From the NCBI RefSeq assembly GCF_030552895.1, contig NZ_CP130649.1, forward strand, positions 1,922,001-1,986,000: DNA of 64,000 nucleotides, written 5' to 3'. The stretch comes from Tatumella ptyseos (GTDB taxonomy: Bacteria > Pseudomonadota > Gammaproteobacteria > Enterobacterales > Enterobacteriaceae). Shown piece after piece: positions 40,796 to 53,210 of this stretch (position 1 is its first letter; each line of letters begins with the position of its first letter). Both the position numbers and the translations under genes were made by a program. Under the pieces are notes generated by a model, which was not told where the DNA came from, did not search any database, and was given only the letters and a program-made list of their open reading frames with translations.

Positions 40796-42316
40796 TTACT
40801 GCCTTGTCATTGTAAGTGAAGCGTTAAACCAGTGCTGTATGGCACCCATGGTTGACGAAGAAGTATCGAGAATCGGTTGCGGGAATATTCCTAACAACAC
40901 TACCAATACCACTAAAATCAAGATCATGGTGAATTCACGTGCATTCATCGCCGCTAGCGGGGTTTCGGACTTAGGCGCGCCGTAATAGGCTCGCTGCATC
41001 ATGATTAATGAGTAAACCGAGGCAAAGACTAAGCCAAAGGTCGCAATCACAATAATCACTGGCACCACTTGGAAACTACCGGTCAAAATCATAAATTCGC
41101 CTGCGAAGTTACCGGTACCGGGCATGCCAAGATTAGCCACAGCAAAGAACAGCGACATCGCGGGGATCCATTTAATACGTGCCCATAATCCGCCCATTTG
41201 GCGCATATCACGGGTATGCAGACGCTCATAGAGCTGGCCACAAAGAATGAACAGCGCTGCGGAGGAAAGTCCGTGCGCAATCATCTGGACCACTGCGCCT
41301 TGATAAGCAAGTTGGCTGCCGGTAAAAATGGCTATTACTACAAAACCCATATGTGAAATCGAGCTATAGGCGATCAAACGTTTGATATCGGTTTGGGTGA
41401 AAGCCATCCACGCACCGTAGAAAATGCCGATTAGCCCAAGTCCCATCGCAATAGGCGCGAACTCTGCAGACGCTTGCGGAAACAGTGGTAGGCTGAAACG
41501 TAATAGTCCATAAGCTGCAGTTTTTAACAGGATACCGGCTAAATCGACAGAACCCGCAGTCGGTGCTTGGCTGTGTGCATCCGGTAACCAACCATGCAGC
41601 GGAACAATAGGCATTTTTACGGCAAAGGCGATAAAGAAACCCAGCATCAGCAAATATTGCACATTATGGGACATAGGTGTATTGAGCAGTTGCTCATACG
41701 CAAAGGTCCATACCCCGGTTGCCGAGTAATGCGTAAATACTAAGCCAAGGATCGCAATCAGCATCACAAGACCGGATGCTTGAGTGTAGATAAAGAACTT
41801 AGTCGCAGCCGAAATGCGTGTCTTGCCGTCAGAGGCTTTATGCCCCCACAAGGCAATGAGGAAGTACATCGGCACCAGCATCAGTTCCCAGAAGAAGAAG
41901 AAAAGGAACATATCCAGTGAGAGGAAGACCCCCATTACCCCGCCTAAAATCCACATTAGATTTAGGTAGAAAAACCCTTGGCGTTTCTGTATCTCTTGCC
42001 AAGAGCAGAGTACCGCCATTAAACCGAGCAGCGCAGTAAGCACTACCATTAATAGCGACAGTCCATCAATAGCAAGGTGGAAGTTAATCCCAAAACGCGG
42101 GATCCATTGTGCAGTAAACGATGACTGCCAGTGATCAACACCTGAAGTTTGAGTAAATGAAAACCCGCCTTGCGACCAAAGTTGCAAAGCAAGCGCTAGC
42201 GTTAGCCCCATTGTGACGAGCGCAACCCAGCGCGGTACTTTAACGCCTAAGCGTTCAGCCAGCCAGCAGAGTAAGCCGCCAACGAAGGGGAGGATAATTA
42301 GCCAAGGTAGTAACAC
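40796..42316 (-). CDS. nuoM: NADH-quinone oxidoreductase subunit M
   Basis: NuoM is an antiporter-like membrane subunit that pumps protons. The 506 aa (E. coli 509) show FFFFFWELMLVPMYFLIALWG, with the conserved Glu of helix 5, and PIVPLHGWLPDAHSQAPTAGSVDLAG. It starts MLLPWLIILPFVGG, matching E. coli. A 99-bp gap with a strong hairpin separates it from nuoL, while nuoN follows after six bases. Confidence 0.98.
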   Translation of the reverse strand: MLLPWLIILPFVGGLLCWLAERLGVKVPRWVALVTMGLTLALALQLWSQGGFSFTQTSGVDHWQSSFTAQWIPRFGINFHLAIDGLSLLMVVLTALLGLMAVLCSWQEIQKRQGFFYLNLMWILGGVMGVFLSLDMFLFFFFWELMLVPMYFLIALWGHKASDGKTRISAATKFFIYTQASGLVMLIAILGLVFTHYSATGVWTFAYEQLLNTPMSHNVQYLLMLGFFIAFAVKMPIVPLHGWLPDAHSQAPTAGSVDLAGILLKTAAYGLLRFSLPLFPQASAEFAPIAMGLGLIGIFYGAWMAFTQTDIKRLIAYSSISHMGFVVIAIFTGSQLAYQGAVVQMIAHGLSSAALFILCGQLYERLHTRDMRQMGGLWARIKWIPAMSLFFAVANLGMPGTGNFAGEFMILTGSFQVVPVIIVIATFGLVFASVYSLIMMQRAYYGAPKSETPLAAMNAREFTMILILVVLVVLLGIFPQPILDTSSSTMGAIQHWFNASLTMTRQ

Positions 42317-42376
42317 GGCGTAGAGTTCCCTTTTTTAGTGATTCTGAGTCATATTGCTCAAAAAAATTACGCTTGG

Positions 42377-42408
42377 AGGTAAAGGCGATAAAGTATTCGC
42401 CCTTACCT
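42377..42408 (-). repeat. Hairpin in the nuoL-nuoM gap
   Basis: The 12-base arms AGGTAAAGGCGA and TCGCCCTTACCT pair with one mismatch and leave an eight-base loop. On the transcribed minus strand a run of T residues follows about ten bases later. It may be an RNA-processing, stability or partial-termination element that sets the nuoM-N level. Confidence 0.7.
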
Positions 42409-42415
42409 ACGCACC

Positions 42416-44251
42416 CTAGATCACCAGCAGTAACGCTAGCACAACCACTGCACCGATACCCATTGACGCCAAGTACCAACGCACATAACCATTCTCACCG
42501 ACCACTAATCCACGATTGAAGAGCCGAGAGAACACAGCAAAGAGATTCATTAACGCATTAAGCGGATCGGACTTCAGTAACCAGCCCACGGCTTTAAAGG
42601 TCTTCACAAACAGTAGGTCGTAGAGCCAATCGAATCCCCATGCCGCAAACCACCAGGTCGACAGGAAACGCCCTGGTCCACTGGCTGCCACGGCATTTAC
42701 TAAACGACGCTTTCCTAACCACAACGCTGCTGCAATCAGAATACCGACAATGGCTACGCTACCGGATACCATCTCCAGCATCTCTTTCCCTTCAGAAGAG
42801 AAATGATTCTCTGGCAGAACGCCCGCTAGCGGTGGAGTAATCATGGCGCCAACAAAAGTCGATAGCACTAACAACACCAGTAGTGGTAAATGGTGAGTGA
42901 TCCCCTTACCAGCATGTGCCTTAATTTTCTCTTCACCGTGGAAAACGATAAAGATCATCCGGAAGGTGTAAATGGACGTCAAGAATGCTCCTACTAGGCC
43001 AGCAATCATCAACCCGTGATGACCATTCGCCATGGCACCGAACAGAATTTCATCCTTACTGTAGAAACCTGCAGTAATGATTGGTAACGCAGAGAGTGCC
43101 GCCCCCCCTACTAGGAAGCAGATATAGACCAGTGGAATGGATTTGCGTAGACCACCCATTTTGAAAATATTCTGCTCATGGTGACAGGCCAAAATGACTG
43201 ACCCAGAAGAGAGGAACAGTAATGCTTTAAAGAAAGCATGAGTCATTAGATGGAAAATCGCCGCATCCCATGCTTGGACGCCCAGTGCCAAAAACATATA
43301 ACCAATTTGGCTCATGGTTGAGTAAGCTAATACCCGCTTGATATCAGTTTGCACTAATGCCGCAAAGCCCGCCAAAACTAGGGTGACTGCCCCAACGATC
43401 CCAACTAAATGAAGCACTTCTGGGGTGAGCAGGAACAGACCATGTGTACGAGCAATGAGGTAAACACCTGCCGTCACCATGGTTGCCGCATGGATCAGTG
43501 CGGAAACCGGAGTCGGGCCAGCCATTGCGTCTGCTAACCAGGTTTGCAGTGGCAATTGCGCCGATTTACCAACAGCTCCCCCTAATAACATTAAGGTTGC
43601 CCACTGCAGCATATGGTTATCCGCTGCGAAATGTTGTGGAGCGAGTTCCACAACTTCACGGAAGTTCAACGTCCCTAATTCGTTATAAATAATGAATAAG
43701 GCAAAGGCTAAGAACACATCGCCGACACGCGTAATAATAAAGGCCTTCATGGCCGCTTTACCGTTATCAGGATTGGTATAGTAGAAACCGATTAATAGAT
43801 AGGAACATAGCCCTACCCCTTCCCAGCCTAAATACATCAGCATCAAGTTATCGGCAAGCACCAACACGACCATGCTCGCGATAAACAGGTTGGTATAAGC
43901 GAAGAAACGCGAATAGCCCTCTTCACCGCGCATATACCATGATGCAAACATATGAATGAAAAAGCCTACTCCAGTGACAACCGATAGCATGGTCATAGAG
44001 AGACCATCTAAGGTGAAGCGCACAGGAATATTGAAGGGTGGCACACTCATCCAAGTCCAGAGTGTTTGTTCAAATACCGCGCGTCCGTGGGCAAAAAAGT
44101 CCATCCCGACATATAGCGTGGTTAATGCTGCCAGACCGATCGAACCTATCCCCACTGTTGCGGAAAGATTTTCACTCCAACGACCGCGAGAGAACGCCAG
44201 TAATACGAAGCCAATTAAGGGAAAAAGGACGGTTAAATAGAGTAGGTTCAT
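42416..44251 (-). CDS. nuoL: NADH-quinone oxidoreductase subunit L
   Basis: NuoL is the distal antiporter-like subunit of complex I, with the long lateral helix along the membrane arm. The 611 aa (E. coli 613) show [19 protein letters not shown], with the conserved Glu, and [33 protein letters not shown]. The start overlaps the nuoK stop by four bases. It is followed by the 99-bp nuoL-nuoM gap. Confidence 0.98.
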   Translation of the reverse strand: MNLLYLTVLFPLIGFVLLAFSRGRWSENLSATVGIGSIGLAALTTLYVGMDFFAHGRAVFEQTLWTWMSVPPFNIPVRFTLDGLSMTMLSVVTGVGFFIHMFASWYMRGEEGYSRFFAYTNLFIASMVVLVLADNLMLMYLGWEGVGLCSYLLIGFYYTNPDNGKAAMKAFIITRVGDVFLAFALFIIYNELGTLNFREVVELAPQHFAADNHMLQWATLMLLGGAVGKSAQLPLQTWLADAMAGPTPVSALIHAATMVTAGVYLIARTHGLFLLTPEVLHLVGIVGAVTLVLAGFAALVQTDIKRVLAYSTMSQIGYMFLALGVQAWDAAIFHLMTHAFFKALLFLSSGSVILACHHEQNIFKMGGLRKSIPLVYICFLVGGAALSALPIITAGFYSKDEILFGAMANGHHGLMIAGLVGAFLTSIYTFRMIFIVFHGEEKIKAHAGKGITHHLPLLVLLVLSTFVGAMITPPLAGVLPENHFSSEGKEMLEMVSGSVAIVGILIAAALWLGKRRLVNAVAASGPGRFLSTWWFAAWGFDWLYDLLFVKTFKAVGWLLKSDPLNALMNLFAVFSRLFNRGLVVGENGYVRWYLASMGIGAVVVLALLLVI

Positions 44252-44550
44252 CCGCGCATCTCGCTCACTGAGTCAATGTTGAGTGTCTGACGACGACGAT
44301 GGAGTTGGAGTAATAAGGCTAGGCCAATACTTGCTTCCGCCGCAGCTAAACTGATGGCCAAGATATACATCACTTGCCCATCTGCTTGTCCCCAATAACT
44401 TCCTGCCACCACCAATGCTAAGGCTGCTGCATTGATCATGATCTCAAGTCCAATCAGCATAAATAGCAAATTGCGACGTAAGATAATGGAGGTGAACCCC
44501 ATGACGAATAAAATCGCCGCAAGAATTAATCCATGTTGTAACGGGATCAT
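44248..44550 (-). CDS. nuoK: NADH-quinone oxidoreductase subunit K
   Basis: NuoK is a 100-aa membrane subunit with three helices. The conserved glutamates in [14 protein letters not shown] and [16 protein letters not shown] take part in proton transfer. It overlaps both nuoJ and nuoL by four bases (ATGA), which implies coupled translation. Confidence 0.98.
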   Translation of the reverse strand: MIPLQHGLILAAILFVMGFTSIILRRNLLFMLIGLEIMINAAALALVVAGSYWGQADGQVMYILAISLAAAEASIGLALLLQLHRRRQTLNIDSVSEMRG

Positions 44551-45101
44551 GAACGGTTCTCCTTCTCGTTATCTGCCCGATCATCTTCGCGGTTAGCCAA
44601 GACTTCACCCCGGCGCTCTTCGCGTCCTAAGTGATACGCCACCACAACACCGGCCAGTAATAACATTGACGCTAATTCAACCGCGAGGACATACGGGCCG
44701 AATAGGCTAATTCCCACTTCTTTCGCTGCAATGACCGTTCCATCAATGCCTTGATCGTTAATGGTTAAAATCGACCGAACGATAACGATTAACAGCAATA
44801 ATGCGATGGCGCCTGGGCCAATCCATAACGCTGGTTTTAACCACTCACGCTCTTGTTGTACCGTACTTTTACCTAAATTGAGCATCATCACAACGAAGAC
44901 AAACAGCACCATGATCGCCCCCGCGTAGACGATGATTTCCAATGCTCCGGCAAAGTAAGCGCCAAGAGAGAAAAACACGCCTGCAATAGCGAGAAGCGAC
45001 ACGATAAGGTACAACAACGCATGAATCGGGTTGCTATGTGTAATGACACGCAGCGTTGCCAGAATGGCAATAATGCCGCAAAGATAAAACGCAAATTCCA
45101 T
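44547..45101 (-). CDS. nuoJ: NADH-quinone oxidoreductase subunit J
   Basis: NuoJ is a membrane subunit with five helices, including the pi-bulge helix near [18 protein letters not shown]. The 184 aa equal E. coli. The frame is open for 27 codons upstream, into the end of nuoI. The ATG giving MEFAFYLCG is chosen because it follows a clear GGAG site and matches the family. The charged tail ([16 protein letters not shown]) is typical. Confidence 0.97.
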   Translation of the reverse strand: MEFAFYLCGIIAILATLRVITHSNPIHALLYLIVSLLAIAGVFFSLGAYFAGALEIIVYAGAIMVLFVFVVMMLNLGKSTVQQEREWLKPALWIGPGAIALLLLIVIVRSILTINDQGIDGTVIAAKEVGISLFGPYVLAVELASMLLLAGVVVAYHLGREERRGEVLANREDDRADNEKENRS

Positions 45102-45111
45102 GCCCGACTCC

Positions 45112-45654
45112 TTAGGGTAATAAGCCTTTAACATCGATAGGTTTGGCTTCGTTTTCTGCAGAGCCCTTCTCTTTGCCGTCAATCGCCATACCTGCCATGC
45201 GATAGAAGTTATATTCAGGATATTTGCCGGGTCCTGAAATTAATAAATCTTCTTTTTCATAGACAAGATCCTGGCGTTTAAACTCTCCTAGCTCAAAATC
45301 AGGCGTTAATTGAATTGCTGTCGTAGGACAAGCTTCTTCGCAAAGGCCACAGAAAATACAACGAGAAAAGTTAATCCGGAAAAACTCAGGATACCAACGG
45401 CCATCATCCATCTCGGCTTTTTGTAGTGAAATACAGCCTACCGGACAGGCAACAGCACATAAGTTACAGGCAACACAACGTTCTTCACCATCCGGATCGC
45501 GCGTTAGCACAATCCGCCCACGATAGCGTGGCGGTAAATAAACCGGCTCTTCTGGGTACATCTGTGTTTCACGCTTGGCAAAGGCATGCATCCCAATCAT
45601 CCAAATACTTCGGACTTGGGTTCCAAAACCCACCACTATATCTTTTATTTTCAT
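45112..45654 (-). CDS. nuoI: NADH-quinone oxidoreductase subunit I
   Basis: NuoI is the peripheral-arm subunit with two 4Fe-4S clusters (N6a, N6b) that pass electrons towards NuoB. The 180 aa carry both motifs: [15 protein letters not shown] and [15 protein letters not shown]. Length equals E. coli. It lies 11 bp after nuoH and 10 bp before nuoJ. Confidence 0.99.
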   Translation of the reverse strand: MKIKDIVVGFGTQVRSIWMIGMHAFAKRETQMYPEEPVYLPPRYRGRIVLTRDPDGEERCVACNLCAVACPVGCISLQKAEMDDGRWYPEFFRINFSRCIFCGLCEEACPTTAIQLTPDFELGEFKRQDLVYEKEDLLISGPGKYPEYNFYRMAGMAIDGKEKGSAENEAKPIDVKGLLP

Positions 45655-45665
45655 GGTGTTATTCC

Positions 45666-46643
45666 TTACTGCGCGCTATAGAGAATGACGGCTGCGGTCG
45701 CCAGCAAATTCAATAACGTCAGTGGCAAACATACTGTCCAACCAAAAGTCATTACCTGGTCATAACGTGGACGAGGCAGCGCCGCACGGATCAAGATAAA
45801 CATCATCATAAAGAAGGCTGTTTTCAAGGCGAACCAGATAAATGGCGGTAACCAAGGCCCATGCCATCCCCCGAAGAACAGGGTGACAATCAGTGCTGAA
45901 ACGGTGGTGATCGCTACATATTCGCCGACAAAGAATAGGCCAAACTTCATTCCGGCATATTCGATGTGATAACCGTCCGCCAGCTCTTGCTCAGCTTCGG
46001 GTTGGTCAAAAGGATGTCGGTGACAGACCGCCACGCCAGCAATACAGAACGTCACAAACCCGAAGAATTGCGGGATGATATTCCATAGATGTGTCTGACT
46101 GTTGACGATATCGGTCATATTGAAAGAACCGGCTTGTGCCACAACGCCCATCAGGGATAACCCAAGGAACACCTCGTAACTGAGTGTTTGCGCTGATGCA
46201 CGCATCGCACCCAGTAGCGAGTATTTGTTGTTACTTGACCAGCCAGCAAACAATACGGCATAGACCGCCAAACCGGCCATCATCAGGAAAAATAGCAGAC
46301 CGATGTTAAGATCAGTCACTTTCCAGGTTGGCGAGACAGGAACAATAACAAAGGCCAGCAGTAAGGAGACAAAAGCGATAACCGGCGCCATAGTGAAGAT
46401 CGCACGGTCAGTGAAAGGAGGAACCCAGTCTTCCTTAAAGAACATCTTAATCATGTCTGCCGCAAGTTGTAGCGAGCCTCCCCAACCGACACGGTTAGGC
46501 CCGTACCGGTTTTGGAATAAGCCCAGCAAACGACGCTCCGCAAAGCTCATAAATGCGCCACACGCCACAACCACCAGTAAAATCACGACTGATTTTACTA
46601 CTTGCAGAATGACATCGATCACTTCAGGTGTGAACCAGCTCAT
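45666..46643 (-). CDS. nuoH: NADH-quinone oxidoreductase subunit H
   Basis: NuoH is the eight-helix membrane subunit that forms the quinone tunnel with NuoB and NuoCD. The 325 aa equal E. coli. They include [21 protein letters not shown] near the N terminus and the loop [19 protein letters not shown] with its conserved acidic residues. The start overlaps the nuoG stop by four bases. Confidence 0.99.
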   Translation of the reverse strand: MSWFTPEVIDVILQVVKSVVILLVVVACGAFMSFAERRLLGLFQNRYGPNRVGWGGSLQLAADMIKMFFKEDWVPPFTDRAIFTMAPVIAFVSLLLAFVIVPVSPTWKVTDLNIGLLFFLMMAGLAVYAVLFAGWSSNNKYSLLGAMRASAQTLSYEVFLGLSLMGVVAQAGSFNMTDIVNSQTHLWNIIPQFFGFVTFCIAGVAVCHRHPFDQPEAEQELADGYHIEYAGMKFGLFFVGEYVAITTVSALIVTLFFGGWHGPWLPPFIWFALKTAFFMMMFILIRAALPRPRYDQVMTFGWTVCLPLTLLNLLATAAVILYSAQ

Positions 46644-49363
46644 GCTTGTGCCTCCTGCAACATCTCCACCTCTGCCCCACTTAAGTAAGGAGGAATGCCT
46701 GGCATCCCGACTGGGAGGCCAACTAATCCTTGCGTTAAGCTATCAGAAAGACGCAATGGCAAGGTCAAGCCAACCCCTAGTGCATGTAAATTGACAGATT
46801 GCCCGGCTTGTAAACCTAGCTTCTGAGCATCCTCAGGATGTAAAACGACTTCCGCAGGCGCACTGCGCTGGGCAAAGACTTCTGAACGCTGTGAGAGTTC
46901 TTCACTACCAAAGAGACGCCATAACGGTACGACACGCCATTGTGCTTGAGGTTGGTACGCCGACGGAATCGCCGTAAACCACTCCCCACCAGTGCCTTGA
47001 CCATCAAAGAGACGCACACCAGGATCACCATGACGTAGGTGTCCACCCACTTCATCTTGGAATTTATTCCAAGCTTGTGGCGAGTTCCAACCTGGCGACC
47101 AAGCAAAAGGAATCTGTGAGCGCGGTGCTTGCGGCTGGTTGTTACCTTCCATTGAGAAGGCAAACATAGTGTCTTTATCTTGTGGCTGACGCGGTTCGTG
47201 CACACTGATGTTAGCGCGCATCGCGGTACGGCCACTGGAACGGTGCGGTGAACGGGCGAGTTTCTGACCACGGATACGGAATGACGCATCCGGCGCGGCA
47301 TCCTTGATGGCATTGAGGAAAGGTTTTTCCGCAATCACAGCATCAATGACATGATCGAGCTGAGACCAATCGGTTTCCCGGCGATTTACGGCACGCTCTA
47401 AGGCATGAAGCCAGCGCCAGCTCTCAAGTTGGGTGACAGTAGTATCGTAATAGGCGGGGTCATACACTTGGAAGAAACGCTGTGCACGCCCTTCTTGGTT
47501 GATCAAGGTTCCGTCTGCTTCAGCGAAGCTCGCTGCAGAGAGAATAACAGAAGCCTTCGCCAATGTTGAGGTGGCTTGGTGGTCAAGCACCACTACCTGA
47601 TCAGCACGACTCAAGGCGGTATCGACAATAGTAGCCGGTAGGTGACGATAAAGATCATTTTCCATCACCACTACAGCATCAGCTTCCCCTTCGGTAAGCA
47701 TAGCCAACACTGACTCCAGCGGTTGACCACCCAGTAATCCAAGCCCGATACTGTTAGCTTGCGGAGCCAATAGTGTAATCCCTACTTCATTTCCTTGTGC
47801 CTTAAGTGCTTGAGCAACATTAGCCGCTGCATGGAGCAGATCGTCACTCCCAGCATGAGTACCGGCAATAATCAGTGGTTTTTTAGCGCCACTCAATGCT
47901 TGAACAATCACATCGACCTTGGCGGTTAGGCGGGTATCAAAATCGCTTACCGCAGGGGCCGAACCGTCAATCGCATGCGCGATGGCAAAGCCCAGTCGGG
48001 CTTGATCTTCGACCGGTGCGCAGTAGTTCCACGCTGCAATATCATCAAGCCGGGTCGGCTGTGCCGTGGTCATAAAGAGAGGATGCTTTGCATGCTGTCC
48101 GATATTCAGAATCGCAGCAATCTGCCAATCGGCGACTTTCTGCGCCGCAGCTAATTCGCGTGCTTTGCCTTTTACTGCTTGACGGACAGAGAGTGAGACA
48201 CGGGCACCGACCTGTGTTAAATCTTCGCCTAGTACCAACACCGCATCATAATTTTCAATTTCACGCAGTGACGGTGTATAGAGGCCACGGTTCTGCAGGA
48301 TATCGATAATTAATTCAACCCGACGCTGCTCGGCAGCAGTCATCCCGGTAGAGAAATTCTCCGCTCCCACCAGTTGTTGCAGTGCGAAATTGCTCTCTAC
48401 GCTCGCGCGGCCTGAACCGATACCGACCACACGTTTTGCCTGACGCAGCAGATCGGCACTTGCCGTAATCGCTTGTTCAGCGTTCATGGTGACCCAGTTT
48501 TCGCCATGACGGAGTTGTGGGTGACGAGGACGGTCGTCGCGATTGACATAACCATAACCAAAACGGCCACGGTCACAGAGGAAGTAGTGGTTTACACTAC
48601 CATTAAAACGGTTTTCTATACGACGCAGTTCACCATAACGCTCACCGGGGCTGGTATTACAGCCAATACTACATTGGTGACAGATGCTAGGCGCATACTG
48701 CATATCCCATTTGCGGTTATAGCGTTCAGAGTGCGTTTTATCGGTGAATACGCCTGTCGGACAGACTTCGACGAGGTTGCCTGAAAATTCGCTCTCTAAT
48801 GTGCCTGATTCGGTACGACCAAAGTAGACATTATCGTGCGCACCGTAAACCCCAAGGTCGGTGCCGCCGGCGTAATCTTTGTAGTAACGCACACAGCGAT
48901 AGCACGCAATACAGCGGTTCATCTCATGAGAGATGAAAGGCCCTAAATCTTGGTTTTGGTGGGTACGTTTGGTGAAACGGTAGCGACGGAAGTTATGGCC
49001 GGTCATAACGGTCATATCTTGGAGATGGCAGTTTCCGCCTTCTTCACACACCGGGCAATCATGCGGGTGATTGGTCATCAACCACTCCACCACACTTTCT
49101 CGGAATTCACGCGCTTCAGCATCATCAATCGAGATAAAGGTGCCGTCGGCAGCGGGTGTCATACACGACATCACCAGACGCCCACGGGTATCTTCGGCAT
49201 TTTGATATTGCTTTACCGCGCATTGACGACATGCACCGACGCTACCCAGTGCTGGGTGCCAGCAAAAATAGGGAATATCAAGGCCCATGGAGAGACAAGC
49301 TTGTAGCAAGTTCTCTGCACCGTCTACCTGATACTCTTTTCCGTCTACATGAATTGTAGCCAT
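46640..49363 (-). CDS. nuoG: NADH-quinone oxidoreductase subunit G
   Basis: NuoG is the largest peripheral-arm subunit and part of the electron path from FMN. The 907 aa (E. coli 908) have an N-terminal 2Fe-2S domain ([15 protein letters not shown]), the [14 protein letters not shown] cluster site, a His-containing site and the extra N7 cluster motif CHQCSIGC. A molybdopterin-oxidoreductase-like domain without cofactor follows. Starts at 49372 ([10 protein letters not shown]) or further up are possible; [12 protein letters not shown] matches the usual E. coli start. The C-terminal 150 residues are the least like E. coli. A 92-bp gap separates it from nuoF. Confidence 0.96.
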   Translation of the reverse strand: MATIHVDGKEYQVDGAENLLQACLSMGLDIPYFCWHPALGSVGACRQCAVKQYQNAEDTRGRLVMSCMTPAADGTFISIDDAEAREFRESVVEWLMTNHPHDCPVCEEGGNCHLQDMTVMTGHNFRRYRFTKRTHQNQDLGPFISHEMNRCIACYRCVRYYKDYAGGTDLGVYGAHDNVYFGRTESGTLESEFSGNLVEVCPTGVFTDKTHSERYNRKWDMQYAPSICHQCSIGCNTSPGERYGELRRIENRFNGSVNHYFLCDRGRFGYGYVNRDDRPRHPQLRHGENWVTMNAEQAITASADLLRQAKRVVGIGSGRASVESNFALQQLVGAENFSTGMTAAEQRRVELIIDILQNRGLYTPSLREIENYDAVLVLGEDLTQVGARVSLSVRQAVKGKARELAAAQKVADWQIAAILNIGQHAKHPLFMTTAQPTRLDDIAAWNYCAPVEDQARLGFAIAHAIDGSAPAVSDFDTRLTAKVDVIVQALSGAKKPLIIAGTHAGSDDLLHAAANVAQALKAQGNEVGITLLAPQANSIGLGLLGGQPLESVLAMLTEGEADAVVVMENDLYRHLPATIVDTALSRADQVVVLDHQATSTLAKASVILSAASFAEADGTLINQEGRAQRFFQVYDPAYYDTTVTQLESWRWLHALERAVNRRETDWSQLDHVIDAVIAEKPFLNAIKDAAPDASFRIRGQKLARSPHRSSGRTAMRANISVHEPRQPQDKDTMFAFSMEGNNQPQAPRSQIPFAWSPGWNSPQAWNKFQDEVGGHLRHGDPGVRLFDGQGTGGEWFTAIPSAYQPQAQWRVVPLWRLFGSEELSQRSEVFAQRSAPAEVVLHPEDAQKLGLQAGQSVNLHALGVGLTLPLRLSDSLTQGLVGLPVGMPGIPPYLSGAEVEMLQEAQA

Positions 49364-49455
49364 AGTCAACATGCTCAAGTAAGGCTCGGTTTGACGCGAG
49401 CGTTAAACATTAATACTTATTTTTTTGTGATCGCTAGCCTTAACAGGTCAGCGTT

Positions 49456-50802
49456 CTACCAACGGCTTTTTAATAAGTTCGGTTGGATCCCGCTGATGCT
49501 GCGTGTATTACCAAAAACTTGCGGCGCAATGCCGGCTTCGAACTCTTCACGGAAATACTTAATCGCGCTCTGTAAGGGTTCAACTGCACCGGGCGCATGA
49601 GCACAGAAGGTTTTACCTGGACCTAGTTGGCGACAGAGTTGCTCTAAGGTCTCAATATCACCAGGTTGACCTTTACGCTGCTCCAACGCGCGCAGAATCT
49701 TGACACTCCAAGGTAAACCGTCCCGGCAAGGCGTACACCACCCACATGATTCACGAGCAAAGAACTCTTCCAGATTACGCACCAAGGAAACCATATTGAT
49801 TTCATGATCAACCGCCATGGCCAGTGCAGTACCTAAGCGGCTTCCCGCTTTACCAATACTGGCGAATTCCATCGGTAGATCTAAGTGAGATTCGGTTAAG
49901 AAGTCAGTCCCTGCCCCGCCCGGCTGCCAAGCTTTAAAACGTAAGCCATCACGCATGCCGCCTGCATAATCTTCCAAGATTTCCCTCGCAGTGATCCCAA
50001 AAGGAAGCTCCCACAGTCCAGGATTCTTCACCCGTCCTGAGAAGCCCATCATCTTGGTGCCTGCATCTTCGCTTTTCGACAGACCTTTGTACCACTCCAC
50101 ACCGTTCGCTAAGATGGCCGGAACATTTGAAAGCGTTTCAACGTTATTCACACAAGTCGGTTTACCCCAAACGCCTGCGCTAGCTGGGAAGGGTGGTTTT
50201 GACCTTGGGTTGGCACGACGCCCTTCTAAGGAGTTGATTAAAGCCGTCTCTTCCCCACAGATGTAGCGTCCTGCTCCGGTATGGACGAAGAGTTCGAAAT
50301 TAAAACCAGTACCTAAAATATTCTCACCGAGTAGGCCGGCTTGCTTTGCTTCTTCAATCGCACGACGTAAATTCTCAGCCGCCTCGACGTACTCTCCTCG
50401 TAAGAAGATATAGCCACGATACGCCTTGAGGGCGAAGGCGCTGATCAGCATTCCTTCCACCAATTGATGGGGCATTTGCTCCATCAATAAACGGTCTTTG
50501 TAGGTGCCCGGCTCCATCTCATCCGCGTTGCATAAGAGATAACGGATGTTCATCGACTCGTCTTTCGGCATCAGACTCCATTTCAAACCGGTAGAGAAAC
50601 CAGCACCACCGCGCCCTTTCAGACCTGAGTCTTTTACCTGCGCCACGATCTCGTCAGGTGACATCCCGCCTAGCGCTTTGCGCGCGCCAGCATAGCCATT
50701 TTTTGCACAGTACTCATCGAACCAGACCGGTTGTTTATCGTCACGCAGACGCCAGGTCAGTGGATGCGTTTCCGCAGTACGAACAATGGTTTTGAAACTC
50801 AT
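49456..50802 (-). CDS. nuoF: NADH-quinone oxidoreductase subunit F
   Basis: NuoF binds NADH and FMN and holds cluster N3, where electrons enter complex I. The 448 aa (E. coli 445) show [16 protein letters not shown] for nucleotide binding, [14 protein letters not shown], and the 4Fe-4S site [12 protein letters not shown]. The start overlaps the nuoE stop by four bases. Confidence 0.99.
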   Translation of the reverse strand: MSFKTIVRTAETHPLTWRLRDDKQPVWFDEYCAKNGYAGARKALGGMSPDEIVAQVKDSGLKGRGGAGFSTGLKWSLMPKDESMNIRYLLCNADEMEPGTYKDRLLMEQMPHQLVEGMLISAFALKAYRGYIFLRGEYVEAAENLRRAIEEAKQAGLLGENILGTGFNFELFVHTGAGRYICGEETALINSLEGRRANPRSKPPFPASAGVWGKPTCVNNVETLSNVPAILANGVEWYKGLSKSEDAGTKMMGFSGRVKNPGLWELPFGITAREILEDYAGGMRDGLRFKAWQPGGAGTDFLTESHLDLPMEFASIGKAGSRLGTALAMAVDHEINMVSLVRNLEEFFARESCGWCTPCRDGLPWSVKILRALEQRKGQPGDIETLEQLCRQLGPGKTFCAHAPGAVEPLQSAIKYFREEFEAGIAPQVFGNTRSISGIQPNLLKSRW

Positions 50803-51314
50803 GAGTATTGCTCCAGCAGCGAGGCGATGGACTCAGGCGTTAAATGCACATGAGTGTGTTCGCCAACCATCATCGTCGGCCCCTTATCACAATTACCTAA
50901 GCAGCATGTCGGTAACAATGTGAAACGACCATCAGCCGTCGTTTGTCCTGGTTTTATCTGGAGAGTTTCCTCTAACGCGGCTTGAATTCCTTGATAACCC
51001 GTAATATGGCACACCACGCTGTCGCAATAGCGAATCACATGGCGACCCACAGGCTGGCGGTAAATTTGGCTATAAAACGTAGCCACGCCTTCCACGTCAC
51101 TGGCTGGAATACCCAGAACTTCAGCAATGGCGTCAATCGCCCCATCAGGCACCCAGCCCCGTTGTTTTTGAACAATTTTCAGCGCTTCAATTGAGGCAGC
51201 ACGCGGGTCTTCGTAATGGTGCTTCTCATGCTCAATCGCCTGCTGTTCGACATCGGTCAGCGTAAAACTGGCTTGAGTGTCGATCGTTTTAATGGAAATA
51301 GTTTGATCGTGCAT
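50799..51314 (-). CDS. nuoE: NADH-quinone oxidoreductase subunit E
   Basis: NuoE carries the 2Fe-2S cluster N1a next to FMN. The 171 aa (E. coli 166) hold the ligands in [12 protein letters not shown] and [14 protein letters not shown]. The extra residues are at the N terminus ([14 protein letters not shown]). It starts two bases after nuoCD. Confidence 0.98.
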   Translation of the reverse strand: MHDQTISIKTIDTQASFTLTDVEQQAIEHEKHHYEDPRAASIEALKIVQKQRGWVPDGAIDAIAEVLGIPASDVEGVATFYSQIYRQPVGRHVIRYCDSVVCHITGYQGIQAALEETLQIKPGQTTADGRFTLLPTCCLGNCDKGPTMMVGEHTHVHLTPESIASLLEQYS

Positions 51315-51316
51315 AA

Positions 51317-53116
51317 TTAGCGGTCCACATCTGACATAACAAAATCAATACTACCTAGGTAGACGATAAGGTCTGATACCAAACTGCCATTGATCACGGA
51401 TGGGATCTGCTGCAGATGAGGGAAACTAGGAGTACGAACCCGGGTGCGATAACTCATGGTCGAGCCATCGCTGGTTAAGTAATAACTGTTAATACCTTTC
51501 GTTGCTTCAATCATTTGAAATGATTCATTCGCAGGCATGACCGGTCCCCACGACACTTGTAAGAAGTGCGTAATCAAGGTCTCGATATGCTGTAATGTGC
51601 GCTCTTTAGGCGGTGGCGTAGTCAGTGGATGGTCAGCTTTGAACGGCCCTTCTGGCATATTCTTCAGACACTGCTCAAGGATACGCAGTGATTGCCACAT
51701 CTCTTGCATTTTTAATTGAACGCGGCTGTAAGCATCACTGATGCCATCCCCAACAGGGATCTCAAAGTCGAAGTTTTCGTAACCAGAATAAGGACGCCAT
51801 TTACGTACGTCGAAGTCTAGCCCGGTTGCGCGCAACCCTGCACCCGTGGTTCCCCAACGCAGTGCTTCTTCTTGGTTGTAAGCGGCAACGCCTTTCGAGC
51901 GGCCAACTAAAACGGAGTTACGAAGCGCAGCTTTGTCATATTCTTTCAGACGCTTTGGCATCCAATCTAAGAATTCGCGCAACAGGCGTTCCCACCCCTT
52001 AGGTAAATCATGGGCGACGCCGCCGATACGGAACCAGGCTGGGTGCATCCTGAAACCGGTTATCGCTTCGACTAAATCGTATATTTTCTGACGATCTGTA
52101 AAGGCAAAGAATACCGGTGTCATCGCACCGACATCTTGAATAAAAGTAGAAATATAGAGTAAGTGGCTATTGATACGGAAAAGTTCAGAGAGCATGACCC
52201 GGATAACGTCGACTTTCTCAGGTACTGTAATCCCCGCTAATTTTTCCACCGCGAGAACATAAGGCATCTCATTAACGCAACCACCTAAATACTCAATACG
52301 GTCGGTGTAAGGGATATAGCTATGCCAAGATTGGCGCTCCCCCATCTTCTCAGCACCACGGTGGTGGTAACCAATGTCGGGTACACAATCGACAATTTCT
52401 TCGCCGTCAAGTTGCAGGATAATACGAAACGCACCGTGCGCGGAGGGGTGGTTCGGTCCCAAGTTAAGGAACATAAAATCCTCATTGGCGGTGCCGCGTT
52501 TCATTCCCCATTTTTCAGGATCGAAGGTTAACGCTTCCATTTCCATATCCTCTTTTGCTTTCGTCAGCATAAAAGGATCGAATTCTGTGGCACGTGCCGG
52601 ATAGTCCTTACGTAATGGATGACCGGTCCAGGTATCGGGCATCATGATACGCGTTAAATGCGGATGTCCCTCGAAGGTAATGCCGAACATTTCCCAGGTT
52701 TCACGCTCATACCAATTGGCGTTCGGGAAAATTTTGGTCAAGGTTGGTAAGTTGAGATCACGCTCGAGCAACGCTACTTTCAGCATAATATCGCGATTAC
52801 GATCGATCGAAATAAAATGATAAAACACTGAAAAGTCTGCTTCAGGCAGACCTTGACGATGTGTTCTTAACCGCTCATCAACGCCATGCAGATCATATAG
52901 CATGACATAAGGTTTCGGCAGTTGACGGAGGAAACTGATAATTTCGAGCAGTTGCTCACGGCGTACCCAGACCACAGGGATCCCAGTTCGCGTAGGTTGG
53001 ACCGTAAAAACGTCAGGTCCAAAACGATTACGCAGCTCTTCCACCACCGGGTCATCAAGATGATCCTGAGTCTGCCAAGCAGCGGGGGTTTGCTGTTGCG
53101 TGTTGATATCTGTCAT
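51317..53116 (-). CDS. nuoC: NADH-quinone oxidoreductase fused subunit C/D
   Basis: This is the fused NuoCD protein (599 aa; E. coli 600), a peripheral-arm subunit next to the quinone site. The N-terminal NuoC (30-kDa) domain covers about 1-190, including [18 protein letters not shown]. The NuoD (49-kDa) domain follows from about 210, with [14 protein letters not shown] near the quinone pocket and [14 protein letters not shown]. The C/D fusion is typical of enterobacteria. A 102-bp gap with an inverted repeat separates it from nuoB. Confidence 0.98.
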   Translation of the reverse strand: MTDINTQQQTPAAWQTQDHLDDPVVEELRNRFGPDVFTVQPTRTGIPVVWVRREQLLEIISFLRQLPKPYVMLYDLHGVDERLRTHRQGLPEADFSVFYHFISIDRNRDIMLKVALLERDLNLPTLTKIFPNANWYERETWEMFGITFEGHPHLTRIMMPDTWTGHPLRKDYPARATEFDPFMLTKAKEDMEMEALTFDPEKWGMKRGTANEDFMFLNLGPNHPSAHGAFRIILQLDGEEIVDCVPDIGYHHRGAEKMGERQSWHSYIPYTDRIEYLGGCVNEMPYVLAVEKLAGITVPEKVDVIRVMLSELFRINSHLLYISTFIQDVGAMTPVFFAFTDRQKIYDLVEAITGFRMHPAWFRIGGVAHDLPKGWERLLREFLDWMPKRLKEYDKAALRNSVLVGRSKGVAAYNQEEALRWGTTGAGLRATGLDFDVRKWRPYSGYENFDFEIPVGDGISDAYSRVQLKMQEMWQSLRILEQCLKNMPEGPFKADHPLTTPPPKERTLQHIETLITHFLQVSWGPVMPANESFQMIEATKGINSYYLTSDGSTMSYRTRVRTPSFPHLQQIPSVINGSLVSDLIVYLGSIDFVMSDVDR

Positions 53117-53162
53117 ACGTTGTTCACCATTCCGGCCAGTAGTGGCACGACAAAGAAGGCTG

Positions 53163-53210
53163 CCATTAGGCGTGAGAATTATTGTTATCGTTCCTAACGC
53201 CGCCTAATGG
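53163..53210 (-). repeat. Inverted repeat in the nuoB-nuoCD gap
   Basis: The perfect 10-bp arms CCATTAGGCG (53163-53172) and CGCCTAATGG (53201-53210) enclose 28 bases, inside the 102-bp gap. The stem ends just downstream of the nuoB stop. There is no T-tract, so an mRNA-stabilising or processing hairpin is more likely than a terminator. Confidence 0.75.

Noticed and set aside
42255..42479. 74-aa minus-strand frame in the nuoL-nuoM gap
   Set aside because: It overlaps the ends of both genes in another frame and shows no ribosome-binding site; the gap is better explained as an RNA hairpin.
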